Source: Callaeas wilsoni (lineage: Eukaryota; Chordata; Aves; Passeriformes; Callaeidae). Taken from it: a DNA stretch of 64,000 nt. The position numbers were made by a program, and so were the translations under genes. Below, piece by piece: positions 10,401 to 21,492 of the stretch (its first letter is position 1; every line of letters begins with the position of its first letter). Location: assembly GCA_013398955.1 (NCBI GenBank), contig VWPU01012283.1, positions 79,854 through 143,853 of the forward strand, given 5' to 3'. The notes beneath the pieces were generated by a model. The model was not told where the DNA came from, did no database searches, and was given only the letters and a program-made list of their open reading frames with translations.

Positions 10401-13052
10401 ATGCCATCCCAGGTGCAGGATTTTGCACTGGGTTTTGTTGAACTTTGCCCTGTTCTTGCCAGCCCACTCTCCCAGCCTGTTCAGCTCTCTCCAAGAGATC
10501 TGACATGTTCATGTCACCCAGTTTGATGCCATCAGCCAAACTGGTGAGGGAGCTTTCAATGCCATCATTGAGATTGTCATGAAGATAGTGAAGCCCTGGC
10601 ACAGGGTGCCCAGAGAAGCTGTGGCTGCCCCTGGATCCCTGGAAGTGTCCAAGGCTGGGTTGGACGGGGCTTGGAGCAGCCTGGGATAGTGGAAGGTGTC
10701 CCTGCCCATGTTAGGGAGTGGAATGAGATGATCTTTAAGGTCTCTTCCAACTCAATCCATTCTGTGCTCCATGTGGAACAGTGTGGGGTCCAATCTCAGT
10801 ACCTGGAGGACACCATGAGTGATAAGGTGCCAGCCTGAGTAAAAACCATTGTTCACTGCCACCTCAGTGTGCTCTCCTTCCCCTCTTGCAGATCACTCAC
10901 CCACCCTAAATCTTGCCAGCTTTCCTAGGAAAAGGCTGGAGGAAACAGTGTCAAACTCTTCACTGAAGTCAAAACTTTTGTGTGTCCTTGGCCTTTTTCA
11001 CTGGCACCACCCAACTTGTGCCAGCTTCTCTTCTGAGCCCTGCCACCTTCATCCCTACACACACGCAGCCCAAGGGTGTCAGATGCCCAGAACCATCCCC
11101 CTGACACCACCTGGGTGCCTTGCAAGCCTCACACCCCTCTCAGCACATGGCAACAGCTGCTGCTGCTGGCATCAGTTTCCCACATCTGTGTTTTTTTCTG
11201 ATTCACCTGCTCCAATCTGCATTTCCCTGCCTTTGTCTATCTGACTGAATACTTGAGGTAATTGTTTCCTGAACTGATGGTAAAGGTTCCCTGCTCCAGG
11301 CTGCCTTAAGAGAAACATCTAGAGTTCATCCACTCTCTCCTCTACTGCTACACGTCTCTTCTGCAGTCCAACAGTTGGAGTCTTTCCCTAAAATCACCTT
11401 CTTTTCTTCTCTTAAAGGGGGCCGAGTGCAGGTATAGTCTGGCATTGCTGATCTCTGGTACAAAAGGTCTCAAACTCCTTAATCCAAGAGGTTCCTTCTC
11501 AGATAAATCAGAACAATCTGCAAGCTCATCAAACAAACTTAGGGGTCATCTTTGCTCATGGGCGTAGTCAAGATCTCCTGAAGCCCCTTGGAGGGAGTGA
11601 GAGGTGGTTCTTAACCAAACCAACAAAGCCAGGTTAATTAAAGCCATTTTCCCTCTCAAGATATCAGAGAATGGTGACGAGAGAATGTCTTGTGCCTCCA
11701 TTAAATTCCCTACAGCAAGAAAGGGTTTGGAATATCACACTCTTCCAGATGCAAACATTGTTCCCTTTTTATAGAGATAATAAAACTCCATGCTCTATCT
11801 AATCTATAAATGTCTATACTTTAACTAAAATAGGAATATGGTGATCCTAGAAGGAGAATGTAAGATTTCCAGTTGGATTTTCCCTCCCCGTAGTTTTTGT
11901 CCATACAGTTGAAGCCCTTGTTTAGCATTTTGACTTATACTGATCCATTTTGACAATATTAATCCAGGAAAATCTAGCAATGACTGTTACGGACAAGACA
12001 AGCATCTTTGACTCAGTAGCTCACTGGAGACTGGAAAAATATATTGGGAAAACATCTCTACATTTTTCCTTGTTCTTACACTATTTCATTCAGAAATATG
12101 ATACAGGAATGAGTAATAGACCAGGTAAATGTTGGTCTGAGCTACTGCGATCTCTCTTCTATTAAATCTTTACTACTTCATGTATTTATACACATATGCA
12201 CACCCTAGCAGTGTTGCCAGGAAACTGGTGATGACTCAACAGTAGAAAAGCTGTGGAATTATTTACTTATTTCCTAATTGAACTTCTGGCCATGAATTGT
12301 TTTCCTCTTGGTGATTTATTGTGGGTCCCCACAAAAAAAACCTCTCAAGGAAAGGAGGGTGTCACAGCTGTACATTAATTCCAGAGCTGGTCTGCTTTGA
12401 GGGGATCTGAAAGCAAGAGGAAGAGTTTTCAGTAAACATCCATCCATTAATGGCAGGTGAGAGAAGCTACCTCTGTGGACAGGGTGTTTCAATATTATCC
12501 AGTACGTTTTGGTTGCTGGTTTCTTTGGCTCCTTACTATGTCTCTGGTACTGGCCATTGATGAAAGCAGGCTATTTTTTCCTCCAGGTGGTGTTGATCAG
12601 GTCTTCCATGCACCTCTGGGCTGATCCTAAATTATCTGAAGTCAGACACAGAACCTGGGCTGGGCTGTAGTTCTCACTACATGCCCAGACCTCTTCCAGC
12701 CATGGAGAAGTAACTTCAGATTTTGCTGAAATGCGAAGTTTAATAATAACCTTCAAATTAGTTCTGTCGAATTGTGGGGTTTTTTCTAATCTTGATAATT
12801 TGTCAGCATGTCCTCGAGCGGCTAAGTACATAAAAAATGACCTTTTGAAGTTTCTCCCTAAAGGTGCAATCAGAAATAAAGAGAAAATGGAGGAGCTGGA
12901 AAGTCAACCGGTATTTTGCTGTGGATTTCAAACATCGTCATCCTTCTCTAGCGAGCAGCGGAGTGAACGGGGGGACACAACTCTCCATTCTGAGCAAGAG
13001 CAGCTCTCAGATTCGGATGTCCAGCATAAATGCAGAGAACCTGGCGACATGA
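4403..13052 (+). CDS. ADCYAP1R1: PACAP type 1 receptor (PAC1), 3' part of the gene: four coding exons
   Basis: PAC1 is a class B GPCR in the plasma membrane that binds PACAP and couples to Gs/cAMP and, by isoform, to Gq/phospholipase C. Exons seen: 4403-4486 (hop cassette), 9737-9866, 10074-10115 and 12864-13052. They splice in one frame. The 9737 exon starts with one base that completes a Leu codon, whether joined to the hop exon or directly to the missing TM5 exon. The peptide runs from [17 protein letters not shown] (TM6, with the class B PxxG motif) through the GSFQG motif of TM7 to YCFLNGE and a 62-residue tail ending AENLAT. The tail agrees with my recollection of human PAC1 almost residue for residue. 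The N-terminal ligand-binding domain and TM1-TM5 are outside the window. The alternatives VIPR1, VIPR2 and SCTR are excluded by the PAC1-specific tail and hop exon. Confidence 0.97.
4984..5060 (-). mobile_element. CR1 LINE 3'-end fragment
   Basis: The stretch reads like the reversed 3' end of an avian CR1: a run of tagaatc/gaatcattga followed by ggttggaaaagacctcc, aagatcatcaagtt and cagtcca. Only the last ~75 bases of the element are present, which is typical of 5'-truncated CR1 copies. Confidence 0.75.
5190..5240 (-). mobile_element. Second, short CR1-like 3' end
   Basis: Contains tggaatcatt, ggatggaaaagagctccaag and gtcatcc in the order found at the reversed 3' end of CR1. It is very short and diverged, and may be an independent copy or a remnant of the same insertion as the fragment 130 bases to the left. 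Confidence 0.5.
9737..9866 (+). CDS. ADCYAP1R1: ADCYAP1R1 exon: TM6, extracellular loop 3 and start of TM7
   Basis: A 130-nt exon flanked by acceptor TGTGACAG and donor GTGATT. It encodes [20 protein letters not shown], then a loop with [11 protein letters not shown], then [10 protein letters not shown]. The length is the standard one for this exon in secretin-family receptors. The TM6 Pro and Gly of the PLxG motif, needed for the activation kink, are present. Confidence 0.97.
10074..10115 (+). CDS. ADCYAP1R1: ADCYAP1R1 42-nt exon: TM7
   Basis: Encodes [14 protein letters not shown], 14 residues in phase 0, between acceptor CTCCCCAG and donor GTAAGA. It supplies the Gly of the conserved QG pair in TM7 and the start of helix 8. 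This tiny exon is a signature of class B receptors. Confidence 0.97.
10365..10985 (-). mobile_element. Older CR1 LINE fragment, split by a younger CR1
   Basis: Two blocks, about 10365-10590 and 10780-10985, read as consecutive parts of a reversed CR1 body. The left block has the 'gttgaactttgccctgttct ... ccagcctgttcagctctctcc' and 'tcagccaaactggtgagg' segments. The right block has the 'ggacaccatgagtg' and 'aaacagtgtcaaactcttca' segments. They are interrupted by a CR1 3' end in the opposite orientation, so this element is the older one. Boundaries are approximate. Confidence 0.75.
10594..10775 (+). mobile_element. Younger CR1 LINE 3' fragment nested in an older copy
   Basis: Reads as the plus-oriented CR1 3' part: ccctggcacagggtgcccag, then ctggatccctggaagtgtcc, then atgatctttaaggtctcttc and caactcaatccattctgtg. 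It closely resembles the copy at 44.9 kb in the same orientation and the one at 55.2 kb in reverse. Confidence 0.85.
12864..13052 (+). CDS. ADCYAP1R1: ADCYAP1R1 terminal coding exon: cytoplasmic tail
   Basis: Starts after acceptor CCTAAAG with [20 protein letters not shown] (helix 8 and proximal tail), continues through [17 protein letters not shown] and [11 protein letters not shown], and ends INAENLAT followed by TAA. There are 62 codons plus stop. The tail matches mammalian PAC1 except near the end ([10 protein letters not shown], where human has SGLPADNLAT). The basic KRKWRSWK segment and Ser-rich tail are the usual sites for G-protein contact and phosphorylation. Confidence 0.98.
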   Translation: MQSEIKRKWRSWKVNRYFAVDFKHRHPSLASSGVNGGTQLSILSKSSSQIRMSSINAENLAT

Positions 13053-13160
13053 GCGGCTAAGGAGAACAAAGCAACCAACGAGCAAACCAAAAACCATCCC
13101 TTGAAAAAGAAAAAAATGAAATAATAGTTTTGGTGGTGGTGCAGGTCTCTCTACCTTTCC

Positions 13161-13580
13161 TTTCCTTTCCTTTCTGTACCTTTCCTTTCCTTTCTGTACC
13201 TTTCCTTTCCTTTCTGTACCTTTCCTTTCCTTTCTGTACCTTTCCTTTCCTTTCTGTACCTTTCCTTTCCTTTCTGTACCTTTCCTTTCCTTTCTGTACC
13301 TTTCCTTTCCTTTCTGTACCTTTCCTTTCCTTTCTGTACCTTTCCTTTCCTTTCTGTACCTTTCCTTTCCTTTCTGTACCTTTCCTTTCCTTTCTGTACC
13401 TTTCCTTTCCTTTCTGTACCTTTCCTTTCCTTTCTGTACCTTTCCTTTCCTTTCTGTACCTTTCCTTTCCTTTCTGTACCTTTCCTTTCCTTTCTGTACC
13501 TTTCCTTTCCTTTCTGTACCTTTCCTTTCCTTTCTGTACCTTTCCTTTCCTTTCTGTACCTTTCCTTTCCTTTCTGTACC
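13161..13580 (+). repeat. Minisatellite: 21 perfect copies of a 20-nt pyrimidine-rich unit
   Basis: The unit is TTTCCTTTCCTTTCTGTACC. All 21 full copies appear identical, with partial copies on both sides (13155-13160 and 13581-13595) and a CTCCT-rich tail up to about 13617. Because 20 is not a multiple of 3, both strands stay open in several frames, giving spurious repetitive open frames. It starts 109 nt after the ADCYAP1R1 stop codon and is therefore transcribed as a U/C-rich tract. Confidence 0.98.
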
Positions 13581-13637
13581 TTTCCTTTCCTTTCCCTCCC
13601 CTCCTCTCCTCTCCTCTGTGAAAAAGCAAAGGAAATG

Positions 13638-13671
13638 TGTAAATATCTCTTTTTAACAGTCACTGTAAATA
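13638..13671 (+). promoter_or_regulatory. ADCYAP1R1: Two Pumilio-type sites (TGTAAATA) in the 3' UTR
   Basis: TGTAAATA occurs at 13638-13645 and again at 13664-13671; a third lies at 16816-16823. Each matches the PUM1/PUM2 recognition element UGUANAUA exactly. The close pair sits just after the minisatellite. Function is inferred from the motif only. Confidence 0.5.
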
Positions 13672-14827
13672 CCCAGCTGTACTCAAGGCCATTAATGGAG
13701 AATGTTTAAAAGACAAACAAGAGGCCAAACCCACCCACTCAACTATTCCCATTTCAGAGCATCTGCGAGTAATCCGTGTCCATCCAAAGTAACAAGTGAT
13801 TGCTGTGCAGTTGTGATCCTTGGTTGCCAAACTGATCCTAGTCTGTGAATGGACATGACTCTTGTCATTTTTCCACTTGGTTTCCATTTTGGGTTGGATT
13901 TGCCTATTTTTTTTTTCCCTAGTCCAACATGTCTTAGCCTGTCCCCGTCTTTTGGCATGTGAATTTCTGCAGTGTTTCTCTTTGGAGTCTTAGGATGGAG
14001 ATAACATGCTTGGGTTGATCAATCCAGCTGATTCGGGAGGATCTCCAGAAAATTAAGTTCGTGGCTGGATTTAGTCAGACATTCCCGATGGATTTAAAGG
14101 AACAGCTGTGCCAACGTGAAACTGCACATCAGTGCAGGAACTTCAGGCGAGAGCGATGGGATCCGCTGTGCTTTCCCGTACCCAGGGACACTTCAGGAAT
14201 GCTTTCTGTTCTAGCTAAGCTGTGAATTTTCTAAAAGGGCCGTGCAGTTGAGATATAGCTCTATTTTTGGCATCGATTGATAGATTGATCATTTGGACTC
14301 TTTGAATAACACAAATAACTGTCCCTTCCCTCCCACCTTAAGAGCAAGAGTCAGTTCCAGGGTGGCCTTTCCCTCCAGATGACCTTGAATCCTCTGCATC
14401 AGTGGCCAGACGTGGCGTTGATGGTTTGGGGCTGTGCTGTCACACAGAGTGCGGTGCCTTTGCAACCTGGTTGACTTCTGCGTGCTGATTCTTCCCTGCC
14501 AGAGCAAGAGGCACGAGAAGGACCTGGCAGGATCACCCTGGAAGGTAAAAAAATCACCTGCATTTGGTGAGGAAAAAAAAAACAACTAAACTGAACGCTA
14601 AGACGGCACGGAAGGAAAGAATAAAGACTTTGAATGACTTCCCACACCTGGCAGTTCTCTCCCTCTCTCGGAATGTTCTGTTTGTTTCACCACCAATGGT
14701 CTTACTGCTTGTCTTGGAGAGGAACTCGAATGTTCTTTCAACCTTTGCCTTGTAGTTAAAGCCACGACTGCTACAAATCTACTTCAACCCAATGTCAATG
14801 ATGTCAATTCTTAAGAGTCCTTTATAC

Positions 14828-14862
14828 AGCGCAAAAACGGCTTCGAGGGCCGTCCTAGCGCT
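14828..14862 (+). other. GC-rich stem-loop in the ADCYAP1R1 3' UTR
   Basis: Outer arms AGCGC (14828-14832) and GCGCT (14858-14862) pair. Inner arms ACGGC (14837-14841) and GCCGT (14849-14853) also pair. They are separated by a symmetrical 4x4 internal loop and close on a 7-base loop. It stands out in otherwise AT-rich sequence. No known RNA family is recognised. Confidence 0.5.
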
Positions 14863-14898
14863 CCTTTCACCTTGGATTTATGGATTTATGAACTGAGA

Positions 14899-14949
14899 AA
14901 TATATATATATATCAAATATATATATATGTGTGTATGTGTATGCATATA
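14899..14949 (+). repeat. AT/TG dinucleotide repeat
   Basis: A (TA)n run, a short AAA interruption, a second (AT)n run, then GTGTGTATGTGTATGCATATAT. A short compound microsatellite within the presumed 3' UTR. Confidence 0.9.
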
Positions 14950-17619
14950 TTACAAACAAAGACGAAAATGGCGTTTTAAATGTGAAGTTTTGAACTGAAA
15001 CTAATAGTAACCAGGAAATTCAAAATTCAGGCTTGTTCTTTGGTGTTAGTTGACATGATCATAAACTAAAAACAAAAAAAAAAGTGAAATACTCTGAATT
15101 TTAGTGTCAGCTGAGTGTGAGCTTTTAATTTCACTGGTTTTTGTTAGTTTAAGTAAAAGAAAAAAAGAGTTTTGATGTCATTTTAAGCAAAGATTTTTAA
15201 AGATAATCCTAGTTTACTTATTTTTAAAAGGAGAAAAAAAAATAAAGGTCTCAGAAAGTTGTGAAAGAAATATTAATTATAATAATACTTAACACTTATA
15301 TAGTCCTTTATGGGAAATAATCTGCTCTTGGCTGGAGCCATCTAAACGAATGTAAATTTAATTCAAAACTGACAGAAATGTTGTTTGAGGTCATATTGGT
15401 ACAAAATTATGCTCTTAAGGGATGGGGACAGCCCTGTCATGTGAAATCTACCCTGGCACAGAGGACCAGCAAAACAGCTGAAAACACTTCCATTTTACTC
15501 CAGGTTCATAAGTGGGATTTTTATGATCCAAACACCTTTTTTTTTCCCAAGTCTACAGCATCGATTTACTGCTCTGAGAGCAGAATTTGTCCCCCTCTTC
15601 CCAGCTCTCTGCAAAAGTCACTGAAGTGTTTTTAACTGATGTATTGGCCCTTCCTCTCTCCTTAGACGCTTCTTAGAGCTATTTTAGAAACTTTCTCAAA
15701 GAACCAGGTACTTTGCTGTCCAGAGAGAGTTGGGGAAAGGCAGATTTATCAGGTAAATGCACACTTGGACAATTTTCTGTAGGATGGGCTTTCACAAGGA
15801 TTATATTGTCAACAATGTAAAGGTACTATTTTAAAAAAATCAAAAGCTATTTTTTTGCGTGAATGGCTATTAGCCAGTTTTCAATCATGAATAGATTAGA
15901 ATTGTTGAGAAAAAGATATAAATACCTGCTTCTAGCTGGAGACTTTTTGCTTGTTTCAGTCCAGAGCAAGAAGGTGTTTGGACCTTTTTTATTTAAATTT
16001 ATTTTTGTTGGTTTTGTTGAAGCTTTCTCTGAGCTTACATCTGGGTTCTGTTTTTTTCCTGGCCATCCTGCAGTGCTCTGCAATTTGAGTTGGTGGATCT
16101 CAGTCCAGTGCCTTGTGGGCAAACGTCCACATCACCAAAACCACCCTCCAACGCTGCACACTGGAGACCAGGTCCTCAGCTAAATTAAAATCAGTACAGA
16201 AAACTGCTGTTATTAGAATAAACCCACTTCACCTGGAATTGGGATTTGGCCTCAGCACATTGTTATTACCACTGATTTTTGGTGGTCCCAGCTAGAGGGT
16301 CCAAGGATGGAGAAGTTGTGAAAACTTGGATTTGCTCCTTAATTCCTCGAGCCAGTTCTCAGGAGTTTGGAGAGCAATGGAGGGCAAATTTCTACTGTTG
16401 TAGACATTGTGTTTCTTTTTCAGTAGAAAAATTGAATCTGTTCACCAGCACTGAATTTACCAGAAGAAATGGGATCTCTCAACATAATAAATATAAAATA
16501 CGTTATACAAAAAAAAAAAGAACCCTAAACCCTTCTATTATGATTTTATTTCTCTGAATAAAAGTGTTGATGCGCTGGCAGATGGGGCTTCTCCTGAGTC
16601 ACTGGAACTTTCCCAGTGTCCCTGGAAGGGTCACGCTTGAGGTGGACGCAGTTGTGGGATCCAGACTCTGATGCCATGGCACAAATGAGCTCTCCACAAA
16701 TCTCTCTGGTGAATGTAAGCCGCAGGTGCTGGCCAGGCATGGCCACCCCACAGCGGCTGTTTTTCCATTTGTTTCAGGAGGGAAGAATCCGACAGGCAGT
16801 TTGCTTCTCTGTGTGTGTAAATATCAACTGAGTGTAACAGTGCTTTGTTTGATTTTTCACTGTGAAATATATTTTGGAGCTAGAAAGGCTGTGTTGTTAA
16901 AAACAGTACACAATTAAAACAAAAAACCCAAGTGTGCAGTGCTCCTTGAGCCATTTTTTCTACCATGTCCATCATGTATTTCCTGTCTGATTTTCTTATT
17001 TTGCTTTTATAAATGTACAAAAACTTTCTGTGCTGCAGGTTTTGTGACTATTTACTGTATCTGACCACTGTTTTGGTTATTGACTTGTCAGTGTGGAGTG
17101 CTGGTACTGCAGGACAATTCGCATCCCAAAAATGAAAACTACAACTTAGATTGTAAAGGACAAGGCTGTTGCATTGCTGCATGGTGATGTCACCTCCTTT
17201 TACCTTCACTTTTAGTATGTCTGGAACTCAGAGCCCAGGGAAAGAACCTTAACTGCTTAGTTCTGTGAAGTTTTGTACCCTAGAGGAAAAATACCCAAGT
17301 TCCTCTGCATCATTTAAGTATTTGCCTTTGAAAAACAGGTGTTAAAATGGAGTGGTGGGAGAAGGGATGAAGGTAGGTGAGTCCAGAGGAAAATATAGTT
17401 TGGAAGATAAATCCAGACGCTTTATTGGGTATTTGGCTCCTCCTTTTCAGCATCTGTCTCTCATTGCACCTAAAGGACAGTGCCCTGTGATGACAAGGCT
17501 AAAAAACAACCAGAAGTGGCCGTGTACTGGTAACTGGAGATTGCCTTTGCAAAGATGACTCTCCCTGGCCTCTCTCCATCATCAATGGCAAGCGTGAGAT
17601 ACCTTCCAGAAGGGAATGC

Positions 17620-18135
17620 AGTTCGTAGAACCAGCAACTGAGGCTGGAGGTGACCTTGAATGACCAATCTGGTCCAACCTTTCATGAGAAAGGAAGCCAA
17701 GATGAGTTTATCCAACCCCCTGTCCAGTCACCTCTTGAAAACCTCCACTGACAGGGACCACAGCACATCTCTGGGGAGGTTGTTCCCATGAATGGCTGTT
17801 CTCACTCTAAAAAAATTTCTTCCTTAGATCGAGATGGTCCCTCTCCTGGTGCAACTTGTCAGCCTTGTATTCTCCATGTGGATCCTTGTGAAAAAGAGAA
17901 TCTTCATCCTTTTTCTCACCACCCTTTTAGTACCAGAATAGGTCGGTGAGGTCCCCACTGAGGCTTCTTTTCTCCAGGGAGAAATTCCCTCTGGTTTTTT
18001 TCACTGCCCTCATTGTCCATCCCTTTGATGATCTTCATGGTCCTCCTTTTGACCTTCTCCAGTCTGGCTATGTCTTTCTTGGATTTTGAGGACCAGGGAA
18101 GGACACAAGATAGAGTTTCTTGGACTCCTGCTAAA
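17620..18135 (-). mobile_element. CR1 LINE fragment
   Basis: Reversed CR1 body: tccaacctttcatgag, then cagtcacctcttgaaaacct, ctggggaggttgttcccatg, tctcctggtgcaacttgtc, and near the right end gaccttctccagtctggc and gaccagggaaggacacaaga. About 500 bases are preserved without a clear 3' tail, so both ends are approximate. Confidence 0.8.
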
Positions 18136-21100
18136 AACCTGACCATGAGACTCTGATCCTCCTTAGCAGTGACTGAAGGATTAGTTGCCATAATTCATCT
18201 TGCCCGTGTAATGTAAAACCGTGGCTTTTCACAACATTTTCATATCAAAGGTGGATGAAGTTCTGCTTCTGAATAGCAGGACAGGTCCAGTGCTTGCGTA
18301 TGAAGGGACCTCTGGTCAGCTCAAAAATTCAGGTTTTTTTTCAAAAGTCCCATGGACAAAAGAAACCAGTAACTAAAAATAGGCAAAGCCAAAATGATCA
18401 AGAACAAACCACATTCACTCAATATGAAGGAAGCTCTGTAACTGCCATTATTTTCATATTATTTTACTCCCACTCCTAAACTGATCACCTCTCCTTTTAA
18501 AATTCAGCACCTTTTTTTCACCTTCTCTTCCCACTGCAAAGTTACTGTAAAACTTTTCTGGCAGTTAAAAACCTTTATCTGAACCTGAAGTTGAAATAAC
18601 TCCTGGTTCACTTGGATTCTTTGTCATACTGATCTTGCCTCCAGTTTCTTTCTCTTTTCCTGAGATACAAACAGCTTTATTTCTGGTGAAGTCTACAGTT
18701 TGTCTTTGATCATACAGCTGCAAGATAAGACTAAAAATAATCATGCTATTAAGCTGCATTTTTTTAGGCTCTAATCCAAATTTGGGCAGCAAAACCAATG
18801 CAAAGGATTAAATACAGGCAGGCATGGATCCATTAAGAACAGTAGAAAAATTACCTGGAAGCAGCAGGCCAAGCATTCTGGGGGAAAAAGTAAATTAAAA
18901 AGGAAGAATAAGAGAAAGATTTCCAGTTCTTGAAAGTATATAAATGAGATTTGGGGGTTGAGCAATTTTTGTTCAGCCAAACATAAAGGGAAAATAATTC
19001 CAATATTTTGCTTTTCTCTTTTCAGTTATAATCTTTCAAGGGAAGCTTTTCTAGTCAAATGGATAGGACACTCATTCAGTCAAAATACTGCAGGAAGTCA
19101 TCATTAAAATAGGTTAAAATACATCGATTGTGTCAGTTTGGGAGGTTCCAGTGCCATTGTCTGACACTGCTACTAAATCTCTACTAAATCTGGCCTGTGA
19201 ACCATACAAATAGCCAACTTTACATTATTTTTTCCAGCCCAGTCCTGACAGAAATTAAATATCAAAATTTCAGAGTTACAGGGAAAAAAAAAAAAAAAGT
19301 TCAGCGTGACTTTAGCAAAGAGTAGCAACAAAAGAAATGCAAATCCCATTAAATAAATTGGCTGTATTTGTTTTATTATTTGACTTTGTTTTCAACAGTG
19401 TTTCAGGAACAACTGCCCATGTCAGCAGTTTTGTCTGTGGCCTGTGGAGGCTTCAGAGCCCAGAGATTGCTTCTGAAGTCGCCATGGGTGATTATTAAGG
19501 AAAATAAGTTCATTCTTTGTATGTAGCAATAGATGCTCTGAGGCTGCTGAAGAGCTTTAGTCCTACCTGTATTTATGCAAAGGCTCCCACAGATCAAAAA
19601 CCTAGAAAATTCAATAAAGTAAGATTTTCCACATAAGATTGTCATTTCATGATATCAGACTTTCTCTTTTGTTGTGAGAGCTTTCTCATGTGAGAAGGGC
19701 TTCCAGAGCGAGGTGTGCTTATATTATTAATTATTAATATTGTGCTTCTCCTCCTCTGCTCCGTGAGCCTGCAGGGCAGTGACTGTGACCTCAGCAGAGC
19801 TGCCATGGCATGGAAGGTCTAAAGGGTTGCTAAGAGCAGGATATATGGACACCACGTGGGATCCTGCTTGGCCTCCAGCTGCCAGGCAGCATTAGTGGCT
19901 CCTGTAGCTCCTGTGTCACATCTACGGCTGGCTAGGAAGCAGAGAAGCTCACAGAGTGGGATTCAGTCCAAACTCAGCCTTTATAATCTCAGTGAAGGCA
20001 GTGTTCCTTGGGCTCTGGCTTCTGCAGATGTAGAAAGGTACACAACGCAAAAATAGAACAAAAAATCTGTTTTAAACTAGTTTTCTTCCTTAGGAGTTAA
20101 ATATCAAGGGCTATATTAGAATGGGTGTCCCTTTCAACGTCTGGCACTTCTGGCATTAGGAATTCTGGCTCAGAGTTAAACCTGTGGAAGAGGTCTTGTG
20201 TTCCTGAGCAGGCAGCTAAGGACACACCACATCACATCGACACAAAAGTGAAGATTTCTTCCTTTAATCGGGTTTCTCCAGTTTGCGTTTTTGGTCACAA
20301 GAGAGAAATGAGCAATTTGAGAGTACAAGCATCAAACATAATTTTGATGTCTGCTCCAGGGTGAGATGCTTCACGCTTTGCAAGTGGCTGTTTCTCTCCA
20401 CCAGGACATCTCCCTGACCAGACTGGAGACAGATGCTGACCCCGGGGAGGCCTAGATATAAATGAATTTTCCCTGGCACCTTTACCCAGTCACTATTGTT
20501 CTGTCTCATGCACGCTGAGAAATTATGGTCTTGAAAAGCTTTGGGCTGGCTCCTGTTGGGTACCACCAACCAGATTTGGGGGAGGTGGATGCCTGGTGAA
20601 GAGTTAGGAGCTCTCACAGAGGGTTTTCAGGACGCTTTGTTCTCCCTGTCAGATTGTGTCCACACAAACAGCACTTCTGTGTCCAGGAGCAAACCACAAT
20701 ATACAGTGCTGAAATAAAAAGGGGGGAAAAAAAGGGATTTTACCCTCTGATTTTAGCAGTCAGGCACATGCAGCAAGTTCAGAATTGCATTTAAGAACAA
20801 GTTAGGAAGATATGGAGGATGCAGTAGCAGCTGAGGATGCTCTGATGTTAATGATGCTCAGTGTATATCTGTACTAAAGAGCTAAGTTCAGCTAAATACA
20901 CGTTGTACTTTGTGTATGAAAACACACCAGCAGAGCTTGAACAATGTTTTGAACCTCATGGTCTTTCACCTTCTTATGATTCAAATTGCAATTTCCCATT
21001 GGCTTTCTTTTGGGGAATTCATCCACGTGAAGAATTACTGTGTGATATGACACTGTGTGATATGACACTCTTCAGTGTCTGAAATTACTTAGGCTTCTGC

Positions 21101-21486
21101 ATATGCCTTTCCCAATGGACTTTGTGCTTGCAAAGAAGTCTCAAGAGGCCTTTGTGTATCAGTATAATCTGTAAAAAACAAATATTTGGTGTGTTCATTC
21201 TCTTTCCCTTCTACTTGTCAATTTAGTGGCAATGCAACCTGCTATAGCTCTGAGAAGAACCAAGTTATCGGATGGAAAGCTGTATTTTGGCTTTTGACTG
21301 TGTCAAGGTACAAAGTTCCTGGCCTGTTGGGTCTAATTCTGACCTTTTTTGGTCAAAATTGGTTTAATTGGTAACGGGTTATTCAGCTTTGTTACGAGGT
21401 GGAAACACAGATATCAACTGCTGCTTTCTAACCTTTTTTGTGTTTTGAGAAATTGTTTTTAACATGTATACTGCTGTAGATGACAC

Positions 21487-21492
21487 AATAAA
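21487..21492 (+). terminator. Possible distal poly(A) signal
   Basis: AATAAA in a context (ACACAATAAATGTATT) followed by T-rich sequence. It could be a distal ADCYAP1R1 cleavage signal, but a CR1 lies between it and the stop codon and nothing else ties it to the gene. Confidence 0.2.

Larger units (their letters stand above)
10116..12863 (+). other. ADCYAP1R1: ADCYAP1R1 last intron
   Basis: The intron runs from GTAAGA to CCCTAAAG. It holds an A-run (about 10262-10276) and a nested pair of CR1 elements (about 10365-10985). The rest, 10990-12863, shows no recognisable exon or repeat. Confidence 0.85.
13053..16930 (+). other. ADCYAP1R1: Probable ADCYAP1R1 3' untranslated region (end uncertain)
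   Basis: Follows the stop codon without a splice donor that I could support. Candidate poly(A) signals: AATAAA at 14620, 15241, 16486 and 16557, and ATTAAA at 16913. The one at 16557 is followed by a GT-rich stretch. The region contains a minisatellite, Pumilio-type motifs and a small hairpin (listed separately). Mammalian ADCYAP1R1 messages also have multi-kilobase 3' UTRs, so an end near 16.6-16.9 kb is plausible; a signal at 21487 is an alternative. Extent is inference. Confidence 0.5.

Noticed and set aside
13057..13663. Long repetitive open frames on both strands (up to 190 codons of KGKERYRKER-like repeats)
   Set aside because: They arise from the 20-nt minisatellite, which lacks stop codons in several frames. 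They lie in the ADCYAP1R1 3' UTR and are not genes.
21038..21067. 15-nt tandem duplication (ctgtgtgatatgaca twice)
   Set aside because: Two copies only, no gene context; ordinary replication slippage.
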